The position numbers and the translations under genes were made by a program. A stretch of DNA of 64,000 bases from an uncultured Roseateles sp. (GTDB taxonomy: Bacteria > Pseudomonadota > Gammaproteobacteria > Burkholderiales > Burkholderiaceae_C): assembly GCF_963422335.1 (NCBI RefSeq), contig NZ_OY729424.1, forward strand, positions 620,001 through 684,000. The letters are read 5' to 3'. Below, piece after piece: positions 34,563 through 45,387 of this stretch (position 1 is its first letter; each line of letters begins with the position of its first letter). Below the pieces are notes generated by a model. The model did no database searches, was not told where the DNA came from, and saw nothing but the letters and a program-made list of their open reading frames with translations.

Positions 34563-35960
34563 TCACGGCTTCGGCATGGGCCCGAAGCTGATGTCGCTCT
34601 GCGCCGCCAGCCAGCTCATCACCGCCCAGGCGGCCACATTCTGGCGCAGCTTCAGCGGGTCGATCTTGTCCAGCGTGTCATTGGCGGTGTGGTGCCAGTC
34701 AAAGTAGTCGCTGCCGTCCTGGCTCAGCTCCAGTGCCGGCCAGCCGTTGCGGCGAATCAGGAAGCTGGCATCCGGGCCCGGCGTGGCCTCGTTGTGGCCC
34801 AGGGCGATGCCCAGCGGCGACAGCTGTTCGGCCATGGCCCGCACCACGGCCAGGGCCTCGGGCCGCACCCGGCTCTGGAAGCGATAGACCCCGCCGGCAC
34901 CGAGATCGCTCTCGCCGACGAACTGGTGCACCTGGTCCTTGTAGCGGGCGGCATAGCCCAGCGCACCGTCGAAGCCGTTCTCCTCGTTGGCGAACAGCAC
35001 CACGCGTACCGTGCGGCGGGGCCTGGCGCCGCTGTCGAGTATCAGCTTGGCAGCGGCGGTGACGATGGCCACGCCGGCGCCATCGTCGACCGCGCCGGGC
35101 CCCAGGTCCCAGCTGTCCAGATGGGCGCCCAGCATGACAATCTCGTCGGCCTTGTCGACGCCCGGGATCTCGGCAATGACGTTGTGCGAGGTGCCGGCGA
35201 TGCCGCCCTCGGCCTGCAGATTCAGGTGCATCTTGACCGGCTTGCCATAGCGCTGCAGGCGGGCGATCAGATCGGCATCGGGCACCGACACGGCCAGCGC
35301 CGGAATCGCCGCCACGCCGTCGGCATAGCGGGTGGCACCGGTGTGGGCCAGGCGGTCGCGGTCGGTGCCTATCGAGCGTATCGCCACCGCCACCGCGCCG
35401 CGCCTGGCGGCCTCGGCCGGGCCGGCGGCGCGGGCAGCCACCGCGCGGGCATAACCACGGGCGTCCTGGGTGCGCTCGGTCTTCTGGTCGATGAAGACGA
35501 TGCGGCCCTTGGCACGCTCGCCGGTGTCGGCCTTCAGCGCCTCCAGATCGGCGTAGTAGGCGATCTCGGCATGCAGGCCTTCCTTGGGCGTGGCCACGCT
35601 ATTGCCCAGAGCGGCCATCACGATGGGCTGCGGGAACGGTGCGGTCAGGTGGGCATGGGCCTCGCCGCGTTTCCAGGCCCGCAGCGCCACCTCCTCGGCC
35701 CGCACATTCGAGAAGCCCAGCGCCTTGAGCCGCGCCAGCGCCCAGGCCACGGCGCGGGCGTCATTGGCCGAGCCGGCCGGGCGGGGCCCGATCTCGGTCA
35801 CCAGCGAATCGACCAGCTCGTAGGCCAGGCCGCTGTGCTCAGCGGCGCGGGCCAGGGCGGCACCGGTCTGCAGGTCGGCGGCGCTGAAGCCCGGCTGGGC
35901 CTGAGCGAGCGTCTGACACAGCCCCACGACCAAGGCCAGATGCTTGAGGCTGAGGCGCAT
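34563..35960 (-). CDS. M28 family zinc aminopeptidase-like protein, exported
   Basis: 465 aa with an N-terminal signal (about 1-20, LAQA/Q). The M28 catalytic core shows the zinc ligands in GAHLDSWDLGPGAVDDGAG, the catalytic glutamate in FANEENGFDG, and later ligands in the TPGPDASF and WHHTANDTLDKI segments. An inserted PA-like domain probably precedes the core. It is likely a periplasmic dipeptidase or aminopeptidase. The ATG at 35960 overlaps the upstream ligase stop by one nucleotide (TGATG); a TTG one codon earlier is less likely. Confidence 0.88.
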   Translation of the reverse strand: MRLSLKHLALVVGLCQTLAQAQPGFSAADLQTGAALARAAEHSGLAYELVDSLVTEIGPRPAGSANDARAVAWALARLKALGFSNVRAEEVALRAWKRGEAHAHLTAPFPQPIVMAALGNSVATPKEGLHAEIAYYADLEALKADTGERAKGRIVFIDQKTERTQDARGYARAVAARAAGPAEAARRGAVAVAIRSIGTDRDRLAHTGATRYADGVAAIPALAVSVPDADLIARLQRYGKPVKMHLNLQAEGGIAGTSHNVIAEIPGVDKADEIVMLGAHLDSWDLGPGAVDDGAGVAIVTAAAKLILDSGARPRRTVRVVLFANEENGFDGALGYAARYKDQVHQFVGESDLGAGGVYRFQSRVRPEALAVVRAMAEQLSPLGIALGHNEATPGPDASFLIRRNGWPALELSQDGSDYFDWHHTANDTLDKIDPLKLRQNVAAWAVMSWLAAQSDISFGPMPKP

Positions 35961-37660
35961 CAATCGCCCCAGATGATCTTCTTCCTCGAAGCCACCCAGG
36001 TCTCGTAGCGGGCCGCGAACAGGTCCTCGATGCGGTTGCGCTTGACCTTGAAGGTGGGCGTGATGCAGCCGTTGTCCACCGTCCAGGGTGTCTTCAGCAG
36101 CACCAGGCAGTCCATCTGCTCATGGGGGTCCAGGGCCGCATTGACGGCATCCAGATGGGCGGCAAAGCCGGCCTCCATCGCGGCGCGGGCGGCCGGGTCG
36201 GTGGCGCGCTGTGCGGCGTCGGCCGAGAGCAGGGCAATGCCCAGCGGCTGGCCCAGATTGGCGCCGGTGACGACGCAGGCCTCGACATCGGGGTGCTGCA
36301 TCAGCCTGTCCTCGATAGGCGCAGGCGCCACATACTTGCCCTTGCTGGTCTTGAACAAGTCCTTGACGCGGCCGGTGATGTGCAGGCAGCCCCTGGCATC
36401 GATGCGGCCCTTGTCGCCGGTGCGCAGCCAGCCGTCGGCCGTCATCGCCTGGCGGGTCAGCTCGGGCTCCTTGTAATAGCCCAGCATCAGCGCCGGGCTG
36501 CGCATCTGCAGCTCGCCGCTGTCGGGGTCGAGCCGGGTGTCCACGCCGTCATAGGGTTTGCCGACCGAGCCGCGCTGGTTCTCGCCCGGCGTGGTGATGT
36601 GGCTGACGGCCAGGTTCTCGGTCATGCCATAGCCCTCGTTGATAGGCAGGCCCAGTCGGGCATACCACTCGAGCAGGGCCACCGGCATCGGTGCGGCACC
36701 GCCGACGGCGATGCGGCATTGATCCAGCCCCATCGCCTTCTGCACCTTGCGGCGCACCAGGCCACCGATCAGCGGAATCGACAGCAGGCGCTGCAGCTTG
36801 GCCGGCGGCATCTTGGCATGCACGCTTTGCTGGAACTTGACCCACAGGCGCGGCACCGAGAAGAACACGGTCGGTTCGGCGCGCTGCAGATCGGCGGCAA
36901 AGGTGTCCAGCGACTCGGCGAAGTACAGGCGCACGCCGGTCAGCAGCCAGCCGTGCTCGACCAGCACCCGCTCCACCACATGGGCCAGCGGCAGATAGGA
37001 CAGCATGCGGTCCTGGGCGCCGAAGGGAATGCGCTTCACGCCGGCATCGAGCGCCCAGGAGAAGGCCTCGAAGCTGTGCATCACGCCCTTGGGATTGCCG
37101 GTCGTGCCCGAGGTGTAGATCAAGGTGGCCAGATCGCCGCCTTCGCGCAACAGCTCGCCCTGCAGCGGGGCGGTGCGCGCACAGATGGCGTCCCAGTCTT
37201 CATAGTCCTTGCGCACATCGGCCGGCGACAGCGCATAGCCTATGCAGGGCAGGCCCATCGGCACGCCGGGCTTCATGCCCTCCCAGCCGTCAAGCTTGCC
37301 GATGAAGCAGGCCCGGGCCTCGCTGTGCTTGAGGATTTGCGAGATCGTTTCCGGCGCCAGGGTCGGGTACAGCGGTACCGAGACATAGCCGGCCATCCAG
37401 ATCGCCAGATCGCTCATCAGCCACCAGGCGCAGTTCTTGGACAGGATGGCCACCCGCGCGCCGGGCTCCCAGGACTGCTCGCGGCCCATGGCCTGCAGAT
37501 GGGCGGCCATGCGCCGCACCTGGTCGGCGACCTGGCCCCAGGTGAAATCCTTCACCGCGCCCGCGCCCATGGGCTGGGTCAGGGTCACCGCGGCCGGGCT
37601 GCTGCGCTCGTAGTGGTAGAGGCGCTGCAGCGCCAGCTTGGAAGGATCGACAATCGCCAT
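35960..37660 (-). CDS. AMP-dependent long-chain fatty-acid-CoA ligase-like protein
   Basis: 566 aa. ANL-superfamily motifs: IYTSGTTGNPKGVMHS (P-loop A3), EGYGMTENL (A5), WLRTGDKGRID (A7) and FKTSKGKYVAPAPIED (A8-A10 hinge with catalytic Lys). The pattern is closest to the FadD15/bubblegum type acyl-CoA synthetases of 550-600 aa. It would activate a fatty or other carboxylic acid to its CoA thioester at the membrane face. The start at 37660 has GGAGA 6 nt upstream; the earlier ATG at 37672 lacks one. The peptidase gene follows by translational coupling. Confidence 0.9.
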   Translation of the reverse strand: MAIVDPSKLALQRLYHYERSSPAAVTLTQPMGAGAVKDFTWGQVADQVRRMAAHLQAMGREQSWEPGARVAILSKNCAWWLMSDLAIWMAGYVSVPLYPTLAPETISQILKHSEARACFIGKLDGWEGMKPGVPMGLPCIGYALSPADVRKDYEDWDAICARTAPLQGELLREGGDLATLIYTSGTTGNPKGVMHSFEAFSWALDAGVKRIPFGAQDRMLSYLPLAHVVERVLVEHGWLLTGVRLYFAESLDTFAADLQRAEPTVFFSVPRLWVKFQQSVHAKMPPAKLQRLLSIPLIGGLVRRKVQKAMGLDQCRIAVGGAAPMPVALLEWYARLGLPINEGYGMTENLAVSHITTPGENQRGSVGKPYDGVDTRLDPDSGELQMRSPALMLGYYKEPELTRQAMTADGWLRTGDKGRIDARGCLHITGRVKDLFKTSKGKYVAPAPIEDRLMQHPDVEACVVTGANLGQPLGIALLSADAAQRATDPAARAAMEAGFAAHLDAVNAALDPHEQMDCLVLLKTPWTVDNGCITPTFKVKRNRIEDLFAARYETWVASRKKIIWGD

Positions 37661-37856
37661 GCAGGTCTCCATCTGTAGGTGTTTTACCCCAGCCTAACGG
37701 CACGCAACGGCGCAGACCAGAGGGCTTTCCGCAACATCTTGTGGACAGGGCCCTCTACTGGCCCGCCGCAGGGGCAGACCTTGCCGCAGATCAAAATTGC
37801 CACCCGTAGCGGCCGCGCAGCCACTACCATGCAGTTTTGCCATCATCAGCCCAGCA

Positions 37857-40145
37857 ATGAATTGGCTTCCGGTGATCAGCGTCGGCTTGAACCTGATGAT
37901 GGGCGTGGCGCTGCTCATGCTCTGGAGCCAGGACCGGCGCTACCGCTACGTGCTGCTGTGGGGTTGGAGCTGGATGCTGCTGTCGCTGGGCCTGCTGCTG
38001 GGCCCGATACTGATCGATGACCGGCAAAGCCAGGCCCTGCAACAGGCCGAGGCGCTGGGCTCGGCCATGGCGCTGATGGGCTCGCTGCTGCTGCAGGTCG
38101 CCGGTGCGCTGGACTACCGTGGGCGCAGCCTGAGCCTCAAGGTCTGGCTGCCGCTGCTGCTCGCCATGGTGCTGGCGCTGGCCCTCATTGCCGGGCGCAG
38201 CCAGGTGCAGGCGGTGGCCCTGGGCGCCCTGTTCCTGGTCGGTGGCGCGCTGTTTTCCGCTTTCTGGATGGCCCGTGGCGGCAGCCCGATGGAGCTGTGG
38301 GTCGGCGTCGGCTTTGTGCTGCTGGCCGGCGTGCATGGCAGCTCGCCCTTGCTTCACGAGATGGGTCGCTCGCCGATCACCAGCACCTTGGGCATCTTTG
38401 CCCAGACCCTGCTGAGCCTGAGCCTGATCCTGCTGGCCATGGCGCGCGCCAATGACGAGATCAGGCGCCAGTCCAAGCGCTTCCAGAAAATGGCCCAGCA
38501 CTCGCTGCAGGGCATGGCCGTGCTGCAGGATGGCAGGGTGCAGTATGCCAATCCGGCGGCGCTGGCGATCTTCGGCTACCACGACCGGGAGCGTGCGAGC
38601 GGTGAAACCGGCATCGACACCTTGGTCCCGGTCGAGCAGCTGCAGGCCTCGGCGGCGCGGCACCGCGCGGTGCTGGCCGATCCGATGTCACGCATTCCCT
38701 GGGAGGGGCCGCGTCTGAACCGCCTCGGCCACAAGCTCTATCTGCGCGGTCTGTCCAGCTATATGGAATGGGATGGCCGGCCCGCCGAGCTGGTGACGAT
38801 GATGGACGACACCGCCCGCCAGGCGGCGCTGAAGGCCTTGCAGCGCCAGGCCATCCATGACGAGCTGACCAACCTGCCCAACCGCAACTTTGCCGTCGAG
38901 CGTCTGCAGCAGCTGACGGCCGAGGGCGCGGCCTTCGCCGTGATCTCGGCCGATCTGGACCGCTTCCAGCTCGTCAACGAGACCCTGGGCCACGCCACCG
39001 GCGACGCCCTGCTGCGCGCCGTCGGCGAGCGCCTGCGCCTGGAGCTGCCGCCCGAGGCCAGCGTCGCCCGGCTGGGCGAGGACCAGTTCGTGATCCTGCT
39101 GGAGGGGGCGGCCAAGGCATCGGCGGTGCAGATCCTGGTCGAGCAACTCCTGGCCCTGCTGGAGCGGCCCTTTGCGCTGGCCGGCACCGAGCTGCAGGTG
39201 CATATGTCGATAGGCGTGGCCCTGTTCCCGCAGGATGGCGACGACGGCGACGCCCTGCTGCGCGGCGCCGATGCGGCCATGCACATGGCCAAGCAGCGCG
39301 CCGGCTCCAGCTACGAATTCTTCGACGCCGGCATGAACCGCGCCTCCCAGACCCGGCTGCAGGCCGAGCAGGCGCTGGCCAAGGCGATCGAGACCCGTGA
39401 GTTCTTTCTCGAGTACCAGCCCAAGTACCGCGCCGGCTCGCGCCAGCTGTGCGGCTTCGAGGCCCTGGTGCGCTGGCAGCCGGCCGGCGGCGCGCGCGTC
39501 AGCCCGGTGGACTTCATCCCGGCGGCCGAGCGCACCGGCCATATCCATGCGCTGGGCGATCTGATCTTGGCCATGGCCACCGCCCAGCTGCGCCGCTGGC
39601 AGGACCAGTTCGGCCAGTTGCTGCCGGTGGCGGTGAATGTGTCACCGCTGCAGTTCGAAGACCTGCTCTTCGTCGAACGGCTGATGGGTCATCTGGAAAG
39701 CCAGCGGCTGCCACCCGACTGCCTGGAGGTGGAAATCACCGAGACCGCCGCCATCGGCCATGTGGACCGGGTCGTGCCGATGCTGCAGCGCCTGCACGAG
39801 CTGGGCGTGGAGAGCGCGCTGGATGACTTCGGCACCGGTCAGTCCTCGCTGACGATGCTGCGCCGCCTGCCGATACAGACCATGAAGCTGGACCGCAGCA
39901 TGATAGATCCGCTGCCCGCCGCCGACGCCAGCGCCGTGGTGCAGGCGGTGTGCCTGCTGGGCCAGTCGCTGAAGCTGCAGATCGTCGCCGAGGGCGTGGA
40001 GAACGAAACCCAGGCCCAGGCCGTCGAGGCCCTGGGCTGTACCCAGCTGCAGGGCTTCCACCTGTCGCGGCCGCTGAGCTCAGCGGCGGCCACGACCCTG
40101 CTGAAGGCAAGGTTGACCCGCTGGCAGACGACGACGCCGATGTAG
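37857..40145 (+). CDS. Membrane PAS-GGDEF-EAL protein with degenerate GGDEF (probable c-di-GMP phosphodiesterase)
   Basis: 762 aa. Six or seven transmembrane helices (about 1-205) form a membrane sensor, followed by a PAS domain (about 215-340), a GGDEF domain (about 345-500) and an EAL domain (about 510-755). The cyclase signature reads LGEDQF instead of GGDEF, so cyclase activity is unlikely. The EAL domain keeps EALVRW, the NVSPLQF Asn, EITET, DDFGTGQSSL, the KLDRSMI Lys and AEGVEN, so c-di-GMP hydrolysis is expected, perhaps GTP-regulated through the degenerate domain. The start is MNWLPV; the region before it is not hydrophobic. Confidence 0.92.
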   Translation: MNWLPVISVGLNLMMGVALLMLWSQDRRYRYVLLWGWSWMLLSLGLLLGPILIDDRQSQALQQAEALGSAMALMGSLLLQVAGALDYRGRSLSLKVWLPLLLAMVLALALIAGRSQVQAVALGALFLVGGALFSAFWMARGGSPMELWVGVGFVLLAGVHGSSPLLHEMGRSPITSTLGIFAQTLLSLSLILLAMARANDEIRRQSKRFQKMAQHSLQGMAVLQDGRVQYANPAALAIFGYHDRERASGETGIDTLVPVEQLQASAARHRAVLADPMSRIPWEGPRLNRLGHKLYLRGLSSYMEWDGRPAELVTMMDDTARQAALKALQRQAIHDELTNLPNRNFAVERLQQLTAEGAAFAVISADLDRFQLVNETLGHATGDALLRAVGERLRLELPPEASVARLGEDQFVILLEGAAKASAVQILVEQLLALLERPFALAGTELQVHMSIGVALFPQDGDDGDALLRGADAAMHMAKQRAGSSYEFFDAGMNRASQTRLQAEQALAKAIETREFFLEYQPKYRAGSRQLCGFEALVRWQPAGGARVSPVDFIPAAERTGHIHALGDLILAMATAQLRRWQDQFGQLLPVAVNVSPLQFEDLLFVERLMGHLESQRLPPDCLEVEITETAAIGHVDRVVPMLQRLHELGVESALDDFGTGQSSLTMLRRLPIQTMKLDRSMIDPLPAADASAVVQAVCLLGQSLKLQIVAEGVENETQAQAVEALGCTQLQGFHLSRPLSSAAATTLLKARLTRWQTTTPM

Positions 40146-40165
40146 CGCGCCCGGCGCTACCTCGC

Positions 40166-40867
40166 TCAGTTCTGGCCCGCCGCCGCGCGCAACTGATGCA
40201 CCAAGCGTGCCTCCTCCTCGGCTGCGAAGGCCATCGGATACAGGGTGCGCACCTGGCCCACCAGGTCGGGGCGACCGCCAAAACGGGCGATTTGCCCGCG
40301 AATATGCTCGAACTCGACGCACAGCAACACGGCAGGGGCCTGCACCCGCAAATTGGTACGCTCGGGGCTGCAGACCTTGAAACCCAGCATGCGCCGGTAA
40401 TACCCTGCATGCCTGGGGTTCACCTCGACGGCAAGAATATCGAAACCACGCAGCAAGTAGGCATGGATATAGGCCATGTGGAACAGCGCAGCCAATATCT
40501 GCTGCGAGGGCAATTCGCCCTCCAGCGCCAGCTTGGTGAACTCGCAGACCTTGCGGCCGGCCTTGCGCAATGCATCAATCTCCAGTCCGAACACTTCGTC
40601 AGCATGCAGGCCCTGTTCGGAATCGAAGCGCACTGTCAGCGTACCCAAGGTGCTGTGCTGGTCACCCGCGTTGACTGTCACCTGGTTGCTGGCGACCTGG
40701 GCCGGCACTTGAGCCGAGAAGCGGTAACCGCGTTCGGCGTAACGGCGCCCAACCAGCGCGTGAGCCCTGCGTTGATGGCAGGGTGTATGGGCCGTGTGCA
40801 CAACCATCGGCGCAGGTGGCGCGCTGGCGCCACGCCACGTAATGTGAGACGAAATACCTGTGCTCAT
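40166..40867 (-). CDS. FeeM-like N-acyl amino acid synthase / GNAT-type acyltransferase
   Basis: 233 aa, no signal peptide. From about residue 45 it resembles FeeM-type proteins of the acyl-homoserine-lactone-synthase/GNAT fold: VGRRYAERGY, a GTLTVRFDSEQGLHADEVF strand pair, CEFTKLAL, and YLLRGFDILAVEVNPRHAGYYRRMLGF. Characterised FeeM joins long-chain acyl-ACP to an amino acid; the product here is unknown. The upstream region is AT-rich, with a minus-strand TATACT about 38 nt before the ATG. It is convergent with the EAL protein gene. Confidence 0.75.
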   Translation of the reverse strand: MSTGISSHITWRGASAPPAPMVVHTAHTPCHQRRAHALVGRRYAERGYRFSAQVPAQVASNQVTVNAGDQHSTLGTLTVRFDSEQGLHADEVFGLEIDALRKAGRKVCEFTKLALEGELPSQQILAALFHMAYIHAYLLRGFDILAVEVNPRHAGYYRRMLGFKVCSPERTNLRVQAPAVLLCVEFEHIRGQIARFGGRPDLVGQVRTLYPMAFAAEEEARLVHQLRAAAGQN

Positions 40868-41028
40868 ATAGCTCCGACAAGGGATTGCTGCAGATCTGGA
40901 ACCAAGTATAGCCACACCCCCATTCGAGGGGGTTGAATGGACTTTTACTTACTTATCTGACAGGATTTTTACGAATCGGAGACATCCCTCGGCCAATACT
41001 TTTATGTTAGGGATTGATGGCTTCAAAA

Positions 41029-41034
41029 TATAAT
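41029..41034 (+). promoter_or_regulatory. Candidate -10 element before the Suv3-like helicase
   Basis: TATAAT, a perfect sigma-70 -10 hexamer, lies in an unusually AT-rich stretch (about 40930-41080). A TTAGGG at a 16-nt spacing is only a weak -35. The helicase ATG is 112 nt downstream. Confidence 0.35.
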
Positions 41035-41146
41035 GATAATTACGTCAACAAGTATCGGCGGCCTATATATATCGTAGGCAGCCGATCCCGCCTCTGATGC
41101 GATAGGCCGGCGATGCAGCACTTGGCAAGGTACAGTTCGTCGATCC

Positions 41147-43456
<2,310 letters not shown>

Positions 43457-43578
43457 TTCGGATCAGATTGCGCTGCTTCTTGGCCTCTTGAAATCCGGGA
43501 CGAAGCCAATATTTCGGTGAGCAGATGCCGGCGGCGCATGGGGCGCCCGGTGTCGCACCCACTGAAAGGAGCTTCGTC

Positions 43579-44031
43579 ATGTATGAATCAATGCTCAGCT
43601 TCCCTGGCGCGGTGTTCGGCGATTTCGAACGTCTGCGCCGCGAACTCAACGAGGCCTTGGCGCCGACCGGCCTGCCCAGCAGCATCCGCTCGGTCGCGCC
43701 GGGCAGCTTTCCGGCGGTGAATGTGGGCAACACGCCCGCCAGTGTCGAAATCTACGCCTTCGCCCCGGGCATCGACGCGGCCAAGATCGAGGTCAGCATC
43801 GACCGCGGCGTGCTCACCCTGGCCGGCGAACGCCTGCTGACCGGCGCACCCGATGGGCAGAAGGCCAATGTCTACAGCCGCGAACGCATCAGCGGCGCCT
43901 TCCGCCGCGCCATCAGCTTGCCCGACGATATCGACGTGGACCAGGTCCAGGCCAGCTACCGCGACGGCGTGCTGCGCATCAGCATCGCCCGCAAGGCCTC
44001 GGCCCAGCCGCGGCGCATCACCGTTCAGTAA
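43579..44031 (+). CDS. Hsp20/alpha-crystallin family small heat-shock protein
   Basis: 150 aa. The alpha-crystallin domain runs from about residue 50 to 145 (PAVNVGNTPASVEIYAFAPG, KIEVSIDRGVLTLAGERL, and the GAFRRAISLPDDID strand) and ends with a short RRITVQ tail. AAAGGAG precedes the ATG. A second hsp20 starts 27 nt later, so the two probably form mixed oligomers that hold unfolded proteins. Confidence 0.93.
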   Translation: MYESMLSFPGAVFGDFERLRRELNEALAPTGLPSSIRSVAPGSFPAVNVGNTPASVEIYAFAPGIDAAKIEVSIDRGVLTLAGERLLTGAPDGQKANVYSRERISGAFRRAISLPDDIDVDQVQASYRDGVLRISIARKASAQPRRITVQ

Positions 44032-44058
44032 CCCTCGTTAACCCTGGAGGCCATCATC

Positions 44059-44433
44059 ATGAGCAACAAGCAAGAACTCGCCACCAGCGCGGCGCCGGAC
44101 GAGCGCGCCCTGGTGCCCCGCGTCGATGTGTTCGAGGACGATGCCGGCATCACCCTGCTGGCCGACCTGCCCGGGGTGCCCAGGGATCAGCTGGACCTGA
44201 AGGTCGATGGCGACACCCTGTCGATCGAAGGCAGGCTGGGCCAGTTCGCGCCAGAGGGGCTGGAGCCCGTCTATGCCGAGGTCCGTGTGGGACGCTACCG
44301 CCGTGCCTTCACCCTCAGCCGCGAACTGGACCCGGCCCGCATCGAGGCCAATCTGAAGGACGGGGTGCTGAATCTGCGCATCCCGAAGCAGGCGCATGCG
44401 CAGCCGCGTCGCATCGAGGTTCGGGTCGGCTGA
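44059..44433 (+). CDS. Hsp20/alpha-crystallin family small heat-shock protein (second copy)
   Basis: 124 aa. It is nearly all alpha-crystallin domain: PRVDVFEDDAGITLLADLPG, LDLKVDGDTLSIEGRLG, and FTLSRELDPARIEANLKDGV with the final IPK and RRIEVRVG. It has CTGGAGG before the ATG and is in an operon with the preceding hsp20. It differs clearly in sequence from the first copy, so it is an old duplication rather than a recent one. Confidence 0.93.
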   Translation: MSNKQELATSAAPDERALVPRVDVFEDDAGITLLADLPGVPRDQLDLKVDGDTLSIEGRLGQFAPEGLEPVYAEVRVGRYRRAFTLSRELDPARIEANLKDGVLNLRIPKQAHAQPRRIEVRVG

Positions 44434-44489
44434 GAGGCTGACCCCAAGCTGGGTTAGGCTGTGGCCTCTGCACTGTTGGAGGCCCAGCC

Positions 44490-44741
44490 ATGACCCAGCA
44501 AGACATCCGCATCACCCTGGTGTTCTCGCACGAGGACCAGTCCTGGATACGCCGCGAAGGCATCCCCGTGCCGGCCTTCTGGCAGGGCCACACGGTGGCC
44601 CCGGCCCTGGGCGACGTGGTGCGCGTCGGCGGCCGCCAGTTCGTCATCGAGGCCCGCGTCTGGGAGCATGACGGCAGCCAGCCGGTGCTGCAGCTGTTCG
44701 TCGGCAGCAGCCATGCGCAGAGCGATACGACTTTTGGCTGA
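44490..44741 (+). CDS. Small conserved-looking hypothetical protein
   Basis: 83 aa, no signal peptide. It reads as a compact beta-rich domain (IRITLVFSHEDQSWIRREGIP, GDVVRVGGRQFVIEARVWEH, PVLQLFVGS). TTGGAGG lies 7 nt before the ATG, supporting a real gene. The acetyltransferase frame begins 29 nt before its stop. I do not recognise the family; function unknown. Confidence 0.65.
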   Translation: MTQQDIRITLVFSHEDQSWIRREGIPVPAFWQGHTVAPALGDVVRVGGRQFVIEARVWEHDGSQPVLQLFVGSSHAQSDTTFG

Positions 44742-45267
44742 GGTGCTCCCCCGCCACAGCCCACGCACCACCCTGCGCCAACTGGCCGCCAGTGACCTCG
44801 GCGCCTTCCATGCCTACCGCTGTGATGCCGAGGTCGGTCGCTACCAGGGCTGGACACCGATGACCCGCGAGCAGGCGCAGGCCTTTCTGGCCGAGATGAG
44901 CGAAGCGCCGTTCTGCCTGGACGGGGTCTGGTTCCAGCTTGCCATCGCCGAGCGCGCCAGCGGGCGGCTGATCGGTGACATCGGCATCTGCGTCCATGCC
45001 GGCGACGACGCCCATGCCGAGATCGGCTTCACGCTGGCGCCACAGGCCCAGCACCAGGGCTTGGCCACCGAGGCGGTACGCGCGGCCGTGGACATGCTGT
45101 TCGAGCACAGAGCCATCAAGCGCGTCATAGCCATCACCGATGCCCGCAATATCGCCTCTCTGCGTCTGCTCGAGCGCATCGGCATGAGCCACACGCAGAC
45201 CCAGGACGCCCTGTTTCGCGGTGAGCCCTGTACCGAACTGCTGTGCGAACTGCGGCGTCCGGCCTAG
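44713..45267 (+). CDS. GNAT family N-acetyltransferase
   Basis: 184 aa, RimJ/RimL-like. TTLRQLAASDLGAFHAY starts the domain, followed by GDIGICVHAGDDAHAEIGFTL, the acetyl-CoA loop QHQGLATEAV, and ITDARNIASLRLLERIGM. The ATG at 44713 overlaps the preceding gene by 29 nt; a GTG at 44743, just after that gene's stop, would give a protein 10 residues shorter and is equally plausible. The substrate is unknown. Confidence 0.87.
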   Translation: MRRAIRLLAEVLPRHSPRTTLRQLAASDLGAFHAYRCDAEVGRYQGWTPMTREQAQAFLAEMSEAPFCLDGVWFQLAIAERASGRLIGDIGICVHAGDDAHAEIGFTLAPQAQHQGLATEAVRAAVDMLFEHRAIKRVIAITDARNIASLRLLERIGMSHTQTQDALFRGEPCTELLCELRRPA

Positions 45268-45387
45268 ATCCTGGACTGATACCGCACCCCTATACTTTGC
45301 CGACAAGAACAAGGGCGTTGGGGTGCTGTTTGATGTTGATGATGTCGATTGCTTCCTCATGGCAGGCCGAGCCTGGGTCCGGGCCTG

